This document shows positions 35,010 to 44,203 of a DNA stretch of 64,000 nt, in pieces (positions within the stretch are counted from its first letter, which is position 1; each line of letters begins with the position of its first letter). The notes under the pieces are model-generated. The model did no database searches, was not told where the DNA came from, and saw only the letters and a list, made by a program, of their open reading frames with translations. Made by a program: the position numbers and the translations under genes. The DNA is from Nigrospora sphaerica (lineage: Eukaryota; Ascomycota; Sordariomycetes; Amphisphaeriales; Apiosporaceae). Location of the stretch: NCBI GenBank assembly GCA_018287875.1, contig JAGVVL010000001.1, forward strand, positions 124,001 through 188,000. Direction: 5' to 3'.

Positions 35010-35987
35010 ACTAAAGAAAGACTAAACTCCGAACGCGCATGCCTTAATTAAGGGTACACACAGGCGTAGCGTACACCTTTCCCCCTACCTCAGTTCCACG
35101 AAGCCTGGATAGCAAAGGAATCCCTGCCTATCTTTTCCAGTTCCTTTCCCTTAATAACTAAGCCGCCTTTGGTATCAGTAGACGACAGACCGAGCTTCGT
35201 CTTTCCCCTCTTCTGAAGATCTCCAAGCATCTTCCTATAGATACACTAGCTACACGAGGTATTGCGTCCAATTATTAAGCAGTTACCGCAACTCGCATGA
35301 TATTAAGGGAGAGAAACATAACCGAAGAATAGCGCTATACTACGCGTGTCCTCTGTATTAGTATCCCGCAGTAGGGACTTGCAATGTTCGCAAGGCATAG
35401 GGTTTGCTTTCCTATACGCCTAGACTAGGACAGCAGCTACTGTCTCTCCTCGGGATAGCAACTTGCCGATAACCCAGCCGAAGGGACCACCACGGTTTGC
35501 CTCTACAAAGATAGGTGGAAGCTGTTGATTAAGGCGGTACCACCTTAAAATGTTCTGGACAGCCTGATTATCCTTCCCCTCGAACAACGCTCTGTCGAAC
35601 ACCCACTGCAAATAAGTGTGCTTATTAAAGGGTATAGTGGTGATAGTTAGATAGCCTAAGATCTGATCAAGACATTCCACCGGTTAGAACAGGGCCAAGT
35701 ATACTAGTTAAAGGGAAGCGACTTACCGCTAAATGAGTATGCGAAATCGACTTCGAATTCTTATCGCGCCTACCCTTACTAAACTCCGAGTGCTCCAAGA
35801 AGAACTTGCGCACCTGTAATAAGTTATCGAGATGCAGTTCAACCATTTCGTCGCCTTCCTTAACAGCCGGCATCAAATGGATTGCTTTGTTGGCGCGCAC
35901 AGTGTACACAGCCCTATCGCGAAACCCCTGCCGCTGCGACTGCGATAAGAGAGGCAGCTAGTACCGCTCCAGATACTGGGAAGACAT
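35010..35987 (-). pseudogene. Antisense coding region with a DUF3716-like cysteine motif
   Basis: On the minus strand, opposite to gag-pol, an ATG at 35987 opens MSSQYLERY. A frame broken by few stops contains GFRDRAVYTVRANKAIHLMP, VRKFFLEHSEFSKGRRD, NPMPCEHCKSLLRD and, near 35235-35300, HASCGNCLIIGRNTSCS. The CEHC...SCGNC...CS arrangement resembles the fungal DUF3716 cysteine module as I remember it. That name is inference. The few stops are RIP-type. Its role is unknown; it lies inside the retroelement, between integrase and the second plus-strand frame. Confidence 0.5.
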
Positions 35988-36479
35988 GGCGATAACTTAA
36001 GGAAGATGTTGATTAAGACAATAAAGATATAAGTGTGTGTGTTGTTCTAGGGGACGAAGAGAGACCAGAGGTGCAATGATATAAAGAACAAAAGAAGAAT
36101 AAGGACAGATACAGCCTAGTTAAGTCGAGACTCCGTAATTATTCTTAACGCCAAATAATAACAAGTGATTAACAATATTGGATAGCCATTTAATACCGCA
36201 ATTAATAACTCATCGAAAGCAGTCACGCGCCCTCCTTACAAGTTATAAAGCGACCTGGAGTCTCCTGGTTAAAAGCCTCTAAGGATAAGTATTTAACATC
36301 GCTCCTCTACTCCTGTAAGCACTCCTCTTCCCTTTAATAACATCCTCTGTACCTCTAGTCACCAGAGAACATCATATACTACTCGTACCCCCGAACTGCA
36401 CACTGTTAAGGAACCCTATTCTACCTTGATCACCTTCCTGTCTTAATCAAGACTTTCCATTATAGAAGATATCCATTTC

Positions 36480-39270
36480 GGTTAGATAGAAGACTTTAAC
36501 GTCTTCTAAGGGAAGAAGGCAGCGCTGGTGGCACTACAAGAGAGTATTACAAAGGATTATGACGTTAACCTCTGGAGCGTCGAGACTAACGATAACCTCC
36601 CGATTAGCTATCTATTCGAACGCAGTGAGGACGGTATTCCCTTGATTACAAAGCTTCCGGACACGGTAGTCGCGACTAAGGCCGAGAAAGTAACCCGCGA
36701 CTGAGCGGAACCAACTGCATACTTAGCAGCGATCTAGGAAGCAGTATATCGGTTCGTATTAAAAAGACCAGTCAGTTACCTAGACACCGAGAAGATCCTG
36801 GCGCTATTATAGAATGCGAATAAAAGAACGGTCTTCCTTAGCACGATCAATATAAACCACAGCATATGGAAAGAGCATATCTTACCTATAGCCAGGTTTA
36901 ACTAGGAGAAAGGACTATGCGATAACTTTACTATCATGATCAACATAAAGCACCTAGACAGCGACAGAGAGAACCACCTACTGTGCGTCTACGATAAGAA
37001 TCGGCTCCATGTTTTCTCCCCTTTTAAAATAACAGACGACTAGTACCTCAACTATAGGTACCACGCTAGCCGAGTAGTTTAGGAGCGCATCCTAAACAGG
37101 AGACGTGAAGGCAACTAAGGGAAAGCAGTCTATATCTACAAGGGCATCCACGCGAGTGCATGCTAGGCAGACAACCACTTTATAATCCTGCTAGCCTAGC
37201 ACCTCTCTTAAGGTATATTGATTAAGGAGGTCGTTAAGGAAGTCGTTAATTAACGCAACTTCACTGCTGCCATACGACGAATATACCAGGTTATACAGAA
37301 GAACTGCAACTTTCGTTTCGGTATCGATAACTATGGAACCGACAAAGACAACCTCCTACCTTTAGAAGAGTCGCCTAAGTACTTGTCTGTAGAGACCAAG
37401 CCTAGATTAAGGATTAGCTCACTCTACTAGGACGAACTGGAGAACCTAAGGAGAGTAATTAGACGCGAGAGATCCTTGGTACCTATGCTAAAGTGGGAAA
37501 GCACTATAAGGGACGACACACTAGTATGTAGCTGGGACTTACTACAGTCAACCCCGATTAAGACCATGCGCGAGTTATTAATAAGACCCTTGCCTATTAT
37601 AAACCAGAAGAACTGGAAGACAGGAACTTAGGACGCTGTCCTTTATACTATCTTCAGGTACGCCGAAGGCAAGACCATACTAAGAGCGGACTTTGACGCC
37701 CTCATATCGATGATCAACACGACGCTTAGGTGGTGTTTAACGGAAGACACACCGTCGGTGCTTGACGACAAGCCCAACGCTTTAAACGACCTGAATAACG
37801 ATATGCAAGCACGATTACGAACGACCTACGCGGACGGCTACATCTGCATCTGTAGAGCAGCGTATAACGATAAGGACTATGGTCCTTAGCTGCTGGTGAT
37901 CTTTACACCAGGACTACAGCGTGCTATGGTGTACACGTTTGGCGACAAAGATAACCAGGTCGTTGCCGAAAATATAAGAGAGTTGTTTCGATAGGCTTTA
38001 AGCAAAGCTAACCTTGCCGACAGGTTCCCGAACCTCAAGATCAGCTGGACGCCCTGCTATTATAACCGACAGCAACGCTGGCGCCACGCTTACATGGCTC
38101 TGTTAGTTATCTGGATAGTGTACAACATTAATAAGGACAGCAACTTCGTGCATATCTCCAGTAAGCTGCGCAAGGTGGAGAACCAATTAGACTATATCAT
38201 AGTCAACGAACTGGCAGCGTCAGTTGGGTTAAATGTGGACATGCAGCGGACCTAGGCTGCAGTGAACACTGATCCGGATACACCGTCCACACAGACGTCA
38301 ACAAGACAATCATCACGACCAGTATCGAGACCAGCCTCCTAATAATTAACGCCTACTGCCAAAGCACGGCCTGATCAGAGATAAGCACCATCTACACCGC
38401 CTAACAGACAGAGGGGATCGTCCATAGGCTAGGCGTTAGGTCAGCTATCTGGTGGTCGTATAGCGCCGCCCTTAGCTAAAGAATTAACGCGCAGAGGTAT
38501 CTCGAATATGATATTGACGACTCCCACGCTTACATATACGGCTGCTACCCCTAGGTTAAGCTCTTCACAGAGACCTGGCAACACTGGCAACGAGCTAACA
38601 GCAGGCCTATCTAACAGCGGATTAACGAGAACGACTTCTAAAGGCCAGATCCCGGCCACAATCCCTAAGGAAGCCGCTGTTCAAGAGCGACCCACGCTAG
38701 GAGGTCCAGCAGATAGAGGCCGACGATAGACCCGTCGATCCACCAGGTCGGAGAGACATGCCGCCAGTAACCCAGAGCCCGTATAAGCAGCGTATACCGA
38801 GGAGCCTGCGCAGGACAACCCCACGGATCCGGACGTCGACTTAATAAAGAGCGAGTACCCTCAGGTCGGTACATTAACTAAGAGCAAGCACCATAAGCAG
38901 CCTCCCATGCCGATATACACGTACGACCTAAGCAGCACAGGGCAAGACCTTGTCTCTGATATTAACGGTTCCTACCTGGGAATAATAAGAGGACAACGGG
39001 CGCAAGCCCTTAATCAAGGAGGTCGCTTAAGCTACGCAAGGGTTAGGGATACTAGAGAGGACGCTCTAACCCGTCCTATTCCCACGGCGCCTACGGACTG
39101 GCGCGGATAGAACGACATACGACTTCGCATGACCGCCTTATAGGACGCTTGGCGACAGAACTTGCCGGTCTATAGAGGCCGACAAGAGCGCGCTGCCTGT
39201 CGTGTAGGAATGGTCGCAGGGAACGAGCCTGAGGAGATTAAGGAGGACATCTACGGGGTATCAGACTAAT
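36480..39270 (+). pseudogene. Second plus-strand coding region of the large element, function unknown
   Basis: One reading frame runs from about 36490 to about 38280 with regularly spaced TAG/TAA stops that would be Gln codons before RIP. Readable parts include LPISYLFERSEDGIPLITKL, NLWSVETND, HLLCVYDKNRLHVFSPFKI (36996-37052), GYICICRAAYNDKDYGP (37833-37890) and AYMALLVIWIVYNINKDSNF (38090-38150). Low-complexity sequence continues to about 39270. I do not recognise a domain with confidence. A faint similarity of layout to C48 (Ulp1-like) peptidases is raised under findings. Its protein-like frame shows it once coded. Confidence 0.5.
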
Positions 39271-39392
39271 CAAGGCCTTGCATAGACTAGCCCCTTCATT
39301 AGAGTCTGGTCGCTCTCACACACACTGTATTTTAGTTATGATGCTTTTTTATTTTGACATTCGGTACGATCGCTTCCCAACTGGGGGACGGT

Positions 39393-39716
39393 TAAGACGG
39401 GGCTAGGGTACGTAAGCACCCAATGCCAGGGGTCTGATCAAGGACTTGCACCTATAAGTAGCCGTCCAGCTTCCACCGTAGAGATAAGATAACAACAAGA
39501 CATGTTCACTTCTTTTTATCTTTTGAGACCATCACTCGTAACCGTTTTGTCCTAGTTATTGTCCCAGTTGGACCTCACTTTTACTTGGGTGATAGACATA
39601 CCCTTGATCAAGGACTTGCACGTCCTAAATCGAGGGCATGTCTATCACATTATCAGGGATCGACCTCATAACCGCGTCTTTCCACTAGGCACTACACCTA
39701 GTGTTTGTCTGTTCTA
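39393..39716 (+). repeat. 3' LTR of the large element
   Basis: 324 bp, slightly RIP-mutated (first bases TAAGACGG where the 5' copy has TGAGACGG). Followed by the TTAT duplication. Confidence 0.85.
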
Positions 39717-39720
39717 TTAT

Positions 39721-40289
39721 ATATTCCGTTAATATTGTTAGGTTCTTCGACTAACTAAATAACCCCCTTATATTGGCTATTCCTCCTACTTATACTGATA
39801 ACGCTAGTAAGATAAGGATAATAGTCGGTATTAAAGATGCTCCCCTACTTATTAAACCTTTTAAGTTAAAGGAGGTCCTTATTGACAACCCTCTTAATAG
39901 AGATTATGTCGCACTTCAGGGGACGTGAGGAACGAGGTTCTAGTTGTTCTATTAGGAAAAACAAAGGAAAACTATTTGGGGATCCAGACATAGATATAGT
40001 AGCTCTGTAGCCCGCCTGACAGGCTAGGCTCTTGAGCTTACATAAGGTCACGTGACCTGGTAGGCTTGTTAGTGATAATAGGCTCGTCTCGCGACAGATT
40101 AGGTGACTATTATAAAGTGTTTGTTTAATAATAGCCGAGCCTTTTTTCCTTTAGTTATCTTTAGCGGTAAAAATGTTTAATAGTAGTGGTTTAACAACAA
40201 GATATTTAATGACAACGACTTTAAGTAGTGGAAGCTTAGCTTTAATAGCTCCGGTTAGTTAAGTAATAAGATAGCGCTACATTAGCTAT
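39721..40289. other. RIP-like gene-free sequence
   Basis: AT-rich decay with stops in all frames; no identifiable element. Confidence 0.6.
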
Positions 40290-40589
40290 TGGAACTAAGA
40301 AACCCCAAACTAGAGGGAGTCTGGTGGAAAGACACGGTCGTGAGGTCGATCCCAAGGGACAATCAGGTGAGGAAATCGTTGATCAAGATGATTCTTAACG
40401 TAGGGAAGTAAAAGAAGCTCAAAATAGTCACGAAAAATAAGCGTGAAGTGCCGTACTAAGAGTAGCAGTGTATTAAAAGGAGGGAAAAAGCGCGCTATTA
40501 CTTTAGCTATGAACTAGACTACCGAAGCCTAACTTATACTTATATAAACCCTTAATTAAGGCTTACGTAAGAGCCTTAGCCCAGTTTTA
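40290..40589 (-). mobile_element. RIP-decayed solo LTR, 302-bp family, inverted
   Basis: The reverse complement of this segment follows the solo LTR at 41716-42017 end to end, for example GGAACTAAGAAACCCC, GGTCGTGAGGTCGATCCCAAG and GTGAAGTGCCGTACTAAGAG on the plus strand. Differences are largely transitions. I could not find matching 4-bp flanks, so the target duplication is either mutated or lost. Confidence 0.75.
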
Positions 40590-41278
40590 ACCGTCCCCTA
40601 TAGCGAAGTGTATGGAAAGAAAAGAACTGAAAATATCGCAAAAGCTTTTAAGTGAAAAGGAGACAGATAAGCTGGTTATGGAAGGGCCAGGTCTGTGATT
40701 CCTCTTAATCAATATCACTTCTTCCTCCTTATGCTACGTATCACAGCTTTCACACCCCTACTGCGCATACTCTCAATCCCCTTCATTCCCGCTTCTCATC
40801 TCTATACTGAGCGCGCTCTGCCTGGCTTGTCCGCTGGGTATCTGTTCCTTGTCGAGCTCGGTTGAGTGCCTCTACTTGTGCTCGCATGTCCGCCTATCCT
40901 CTCTAGTCTGGCGGTGCTGCGAGGATTGGTCGAGACAATGCATCGTTTCGGGTGTCACCTTCTCTGGCATAACTGATACGTGCGCTATTATTTAAGGCTC
41001 TGAAGGCGTCATCAGTTGAGTGCTTAATAAGTGAGCTGTCGTTGCTCCGTATTAGGTTTCTCTAAGTTGCGTCCGTATTATAACTGTACGTAGGGATCTC
41101 TAGTTAAGTGAAGTGTCGCGTTAAGGTAAGAATACCTCGTTAAGGGAGTATTCCTTTAAGCAGAGGTTAATTAACAGTCTCCTTAAGTATAGAAAGAATA
41201 GGTGGCTAATGCCGAGGCGTAGGGCGTGGTCGTAGTGAATTAAGAGCCGATCGCGTGGGCTCTACTAAGGTCATCTAC
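40590..41278. other. Gene-free sequence before the second miniature LTR element
   Basis: Mixed composition. 40690-41000 is less AT-rich than its surroundings and may be unmutated unique DNA. No supported gene. Confidence 0.5.
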
Positions 41279-41398
41279 TGTGAGAGGTTAGCTGGGAACC
41301 TCTCCCAGTACATAAGTCACGCTAATAGACTGGATCTTCGATCCAGTCTACCTAGTCTTTTGGCTCAGTGGTTAGCGTGCTGATGTCATCCCGTGACA
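41279..41398 (+). repeat. Left LTR of the second TRIM-like element
   Basis: 120 bp. It contains a perfect 11-bp hairpin (TAGACTGGATC / TTC / GATCCAGTCTA, 41326-41350) enclosed by CACGCTAA (41318-41325) and TTAGCGTG (41372-41379), so its RNA could fold compactly. Confidence 0.8.
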
Positions 41399-41715
41399 TG
41401 TAGACTGGATCACACCTGCGCCCCTCACGCGCCCTGATTGGCAGTGCGCCCGGGCGCGCCGCAGGGAGCCAAAGAGGTCTGGGTTCAATTCCCCCTCAAG
41501 GCTCAAGGGTCCTGGGTCCATCCAGGGCTCAGAGGTGCGCCGGCGTGGAAGGGCGCGCGCGCACCTCGGGGCCAGGCCCTTATGTTCTGCTCTGCCTTGG
41601 TCGCTCTACCGGTAAGGCGTACGCAACGCACTCGTAGGGGTCTTACGAGGAAGGCGAGCGGCGCGCGGAGAGGGAAGGTATGTGAGAGGTTAGCTGGGAA
41701 CCTCTCCCAGTACAT

Positions 41716-42017
41716 TGAGACCGGGCCAGGGCTCTTACGTAAGCCTTGATCAAGGGTTTACACAAGTATAAGTTAGGCCTCGGAAGCCCAGTTCATAGTT
41801 CAGCAGACCAGAGCGCTTTTTCCCCTCCTTTTAATACACTGCTACTCTTAGTACGGTACTTCACGCTCATTTTTCGTGACTATTCTAAGCTTCTTTTACT
41901 TCCCTACGTTAAGGATCATCTTGATCAACGATATCCTCACCTGATTGTCCCTTGGGATCGACCTCACGACCGTGTCTTTCCACCAGACTCCCTACAGTCT
42001 GGGGTTTCTTGGTTCCA
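41716..42017 (+). mobile_element. Solo LTR, 302-bp family, best-preserved copy
   Basis: Starts TGAGACCGGGCC, ends TTCTTGGTTCCA, flanked by ACAT (41712-41715, 42018-42021). The uninterrupted sister LTR at 41279-41398 shows the empty site with a single ACAT, proving the insertion. Little RIP decay. Confidence 0.9.
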
Positions 42018-42106
42018 ACATAAGTCACGCTAATAGACTGGATCTTCGATCCAGTCTACCTAGTCTTTTGGCTCAGTGGTTAGCGTGCTGATGTCATCCC
42101 GTGACA

Positions 42107-42434
42107 TTATCGACGGCTATAATAGCTATATTGATAAGCCTTTCCTTTTAAAGTGCCATTAATTAAAGGTCTAGTTAAATTTCTTTTTAGCACACTACTT
42201 ATAGATTCTCTTATTATTTAACGTCGGCCTTTTCTTAATGTTAAAACGGCAGTTCCAGCTTATCTTACATACCACTTACTATTCTATAATAGCTATAGTT
42301 ACTAGTAAACTAAAGTTTGTGGCGGCTTAAAAACAAGCTTAAAGTAAAGCCCTTATAAAGGAGAAAATCCTTTAAGCCTAAAAGTTAACTAACATCTATT
42401 TAAGAGACCGATTTAAGGCGCTTCATAGTAGGCT
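42107..42434. other. RIP-like gene-free sequence
   Basis: AT-rich, stops in all frames, no identifiable element. Confidence 0.6.
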
Positions 42435-42439
42435 AGCTA

Positions 42440-42728
42440 TGTCACGGGGTGGACCGTGACAGACCGTATCGGCACAGGGCAGCCTCTGAGACATCCTAAA
42501 CTGGCTACGGATTAGTCGTCCCGTGATGGAGTTCTGTCAAGACCGCTCGGTACGGACCTCCGTTGGGGATTTAGATAAGAAGTCTGCGGCCGAGGAGACT
42601 TCAGTTGTAGCTCTTCAAGCTACGTCCTGTCCACCAAGCCTGACCTGTACCAACAGAATAGGAACCTGGACCTGTAGCATAGAACCTGAATCGACTCCGT
42701 TATCCGCCTGCCTGCCCGCTCCTTGACA
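42440..42728 (+). mobile_element. Solo LTR of the chromovirus family
   Basis: 289 bp, TGTCACGGGG...CTTGACA, same length as the chromovirus LTRs and in the opposite orientation on the window. About three substitutions separate it from them. A perfect AGCTA duplication flanks it (42435-42439, 42729-42733). It shows that the same family inserted at least twice here. Confidence 0.92.
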
Positions 42729-42733
42729 AGCTA

Positions 42734-44203
42734 TATAAGCCGATGTTATAACTGTAAACGCACTAAACTAGCCGAAAACATTAAATAAAGCCCTTTAAGC
42801 TTTAGAAAACCATCTTTAAACTCCTAAGAATAGTAAAGACCTAAGGGAATTAGAGATATCTATATTAATAAAGAATGGCCCATTATAGACTGCCAGGGTC
42901 CGCTGTATAAGCCGTTAGGTTTAAAAGGCCCTTAACACTCTTAACGCTACTATCGTGGGATTGCAGCATAGCTAAAAGCAATTAAAAGCTACATTAAAGA
43001 GATAAAGACCTTGAAAATAGCGTAAAGTTCTCTTTAAGGCCTAGGAAGCCTTCTAATATAGCAGACATTTAATAAGCTAAGGATTAACTATAAGACGAAG
43101 CTAAGTCTTAACGCCCGCGGTGTTTTATACGCCGCCAGCTAAATAGACAGTCGGAATCGCCCCAAATTAAACCAGACTAAGATAAGGAGATAGAGTATGT
43201 CGAGGAAGAGATACGCGTTCAATTTTAGCTATAGAGGCCTCATGGTGGCTGCAAAACATTATGGTGAATAGAGTGTTGATGTTCTAGTGACGTGGCCCAT
43301 ACAGGGGGTGGCCCGTTCAGTGGGGTGCTAACTTACAGGTGGTTCCAGATGTGAGCACCCTTGTCCAATGGAGGAAGCCTTCGTGGGTTTGGTGGAAACT
43401 GGCTGGACATTTGGGTCCCTGTATATATTGTCGCGCCCGCTTCATATTCGCCCTTCCTCGACTTTCGTCTTTAGTTTCATGTGTTAACGATCCTTTCCGA
43501 TAGATTTTCGATGTGATAGGTATCTCGGTTTGCCTACCCATATCCGAAGGTCATGGAAAGAAGTAGGTCCCACTGTGCCAACCTATCTTCGGCATTCGAC
43601 AAGCGTCTTTCGGGATCACGAAGGGATGTGAATAGCTGTGCCACGTGACGAGAAACTTTGAAAAGCCTGGGTTGGGGAAATCTGAGGACGAAGAAGCTGG
43701 GCAATGCTTGTCTCCGATTCTTGGTGTGTTGACGATGGGTGGATGAAGAGGGTATCGCAGGCCTTACGACCCGAACGGGTGATGCCCAAGCGGCGGCCCA
43801 ATAAGCCGGTGATTGTGACACGTGTATCATAAATCACCGCCCTTTGATCTCTGACAAGGATGACCCATTACTCATTTGTCGCACTGAAGGGGGCGTGGCA
43901 AGCGATAGCTCCCCACATGCTCCACAGCGCCTACATCAGGTCCCTGTATCTCCTCACGTTACCTGACAGGCGAATTGGTGATAGCCTCATATTGCCACAT
44001 AATTTCAGACGGCTCAACTCAAAAAGATACTTCATTGATGCAAATGTTTCTGTTGTGAATCACGTCATACCAGCTTCGGTTTTCTGCATCGAAGCTAATG
44101 ATCCAGGCTTTCTCCAGCTCACTTTCAAGATTAAACACAGTTGGGTCCCTGTTTAAACCTGAGAGCTTGTTTGGACTTGTTCTTTTCTTCTGCAGCACTT
44201 CTC
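42734..44203. other. RIP-like sequence to about 43290, then ordinary gene-free DNA
   Basis: Up to about 43290 the sequence is AT-rich and stop-filled. It then changes abruptly to GC-balanced DNA. Short ORFs at 43317-44156 have no recognisable content. The second half is probably the 3' flank of the transporter gene. Confidence 0.55.

Larger units (their letters stand above)
26830..39716 (+). mobile_element. Very large decayed LTR retrotransposon (about 12.9 kb) with extra coding regions
   Basis: The 5' LTR (26830-27731, interrupted) and 3' LTR (39393-39716) each have 324 bp of native sequence and are flanked by TTAT (26826-26829 and 39717-39720). Directly after the 5' LTR is TGGCTTCCCCCTATAGGC, continuing into CTCGAAC, which fits a primer site for a tRNA with a TTCGAG T-loop. 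CTGGGGGACGG precedes the 3' LTR as a polypurine-like tract. Decayed gag, protease, RT, RNase H and integrase are on the plus strand. About 4.6 kb between integrase and the 3' LTR holds a minus-strand frame (35.0-36.0 kb) and another plus-strand frame (36.5-39.3 kb). Stops throughout are mostly TAG/TAA where CAG/CAA is likely, the RIP pattern. Confidence 0.82.
41279..42106 (+). mobile_element. Second miniature LTR element (TRIM-like) with a solo LTR nested in its 3' LTR
   Basis: A 120-bp repeat, TGTGAGAGG...GTGACA, occurs at 41279-41398 and again as 41681-41715 plus 42022-42106. The second copy is split by a solo LTR at 41716-42017 with an ACAT duplication. Without that insert the element is about 522 bp: two 120-bp LTRs and a 282-bp interior. 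A purine-rich tract, GGAGAGGGAAGGTA, abuts the right LTR. One base after the left LTR is GTAGACTGGATC (41400-41411), complementary over 12 nt to GATCCAGTCTAC inside the LTR (41340-41351). The interior has a tRNA B-box-like GGGTTCAATTCCC at 41481, and the LTR an A-box-like TGGCTCAGTGG. No protein is encoded. I could not find a clear outer target duplication. Confidence 0.75.

Noticed and set aside
35000..39392. Reading the post-integrase region of the large element as a separate nested transposon
   Set aside because: I found no inverted repeats, LTRs or target duplications at its edges, so it is treated as part of the element.
41355..41500. Possible tRNA or SINE from the A-box-like and B-box-like pair
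   Set aside because: The two boxes are about 120 bp apart and one is in the LTR. The LTR/polypurine structure explains the repeat better.
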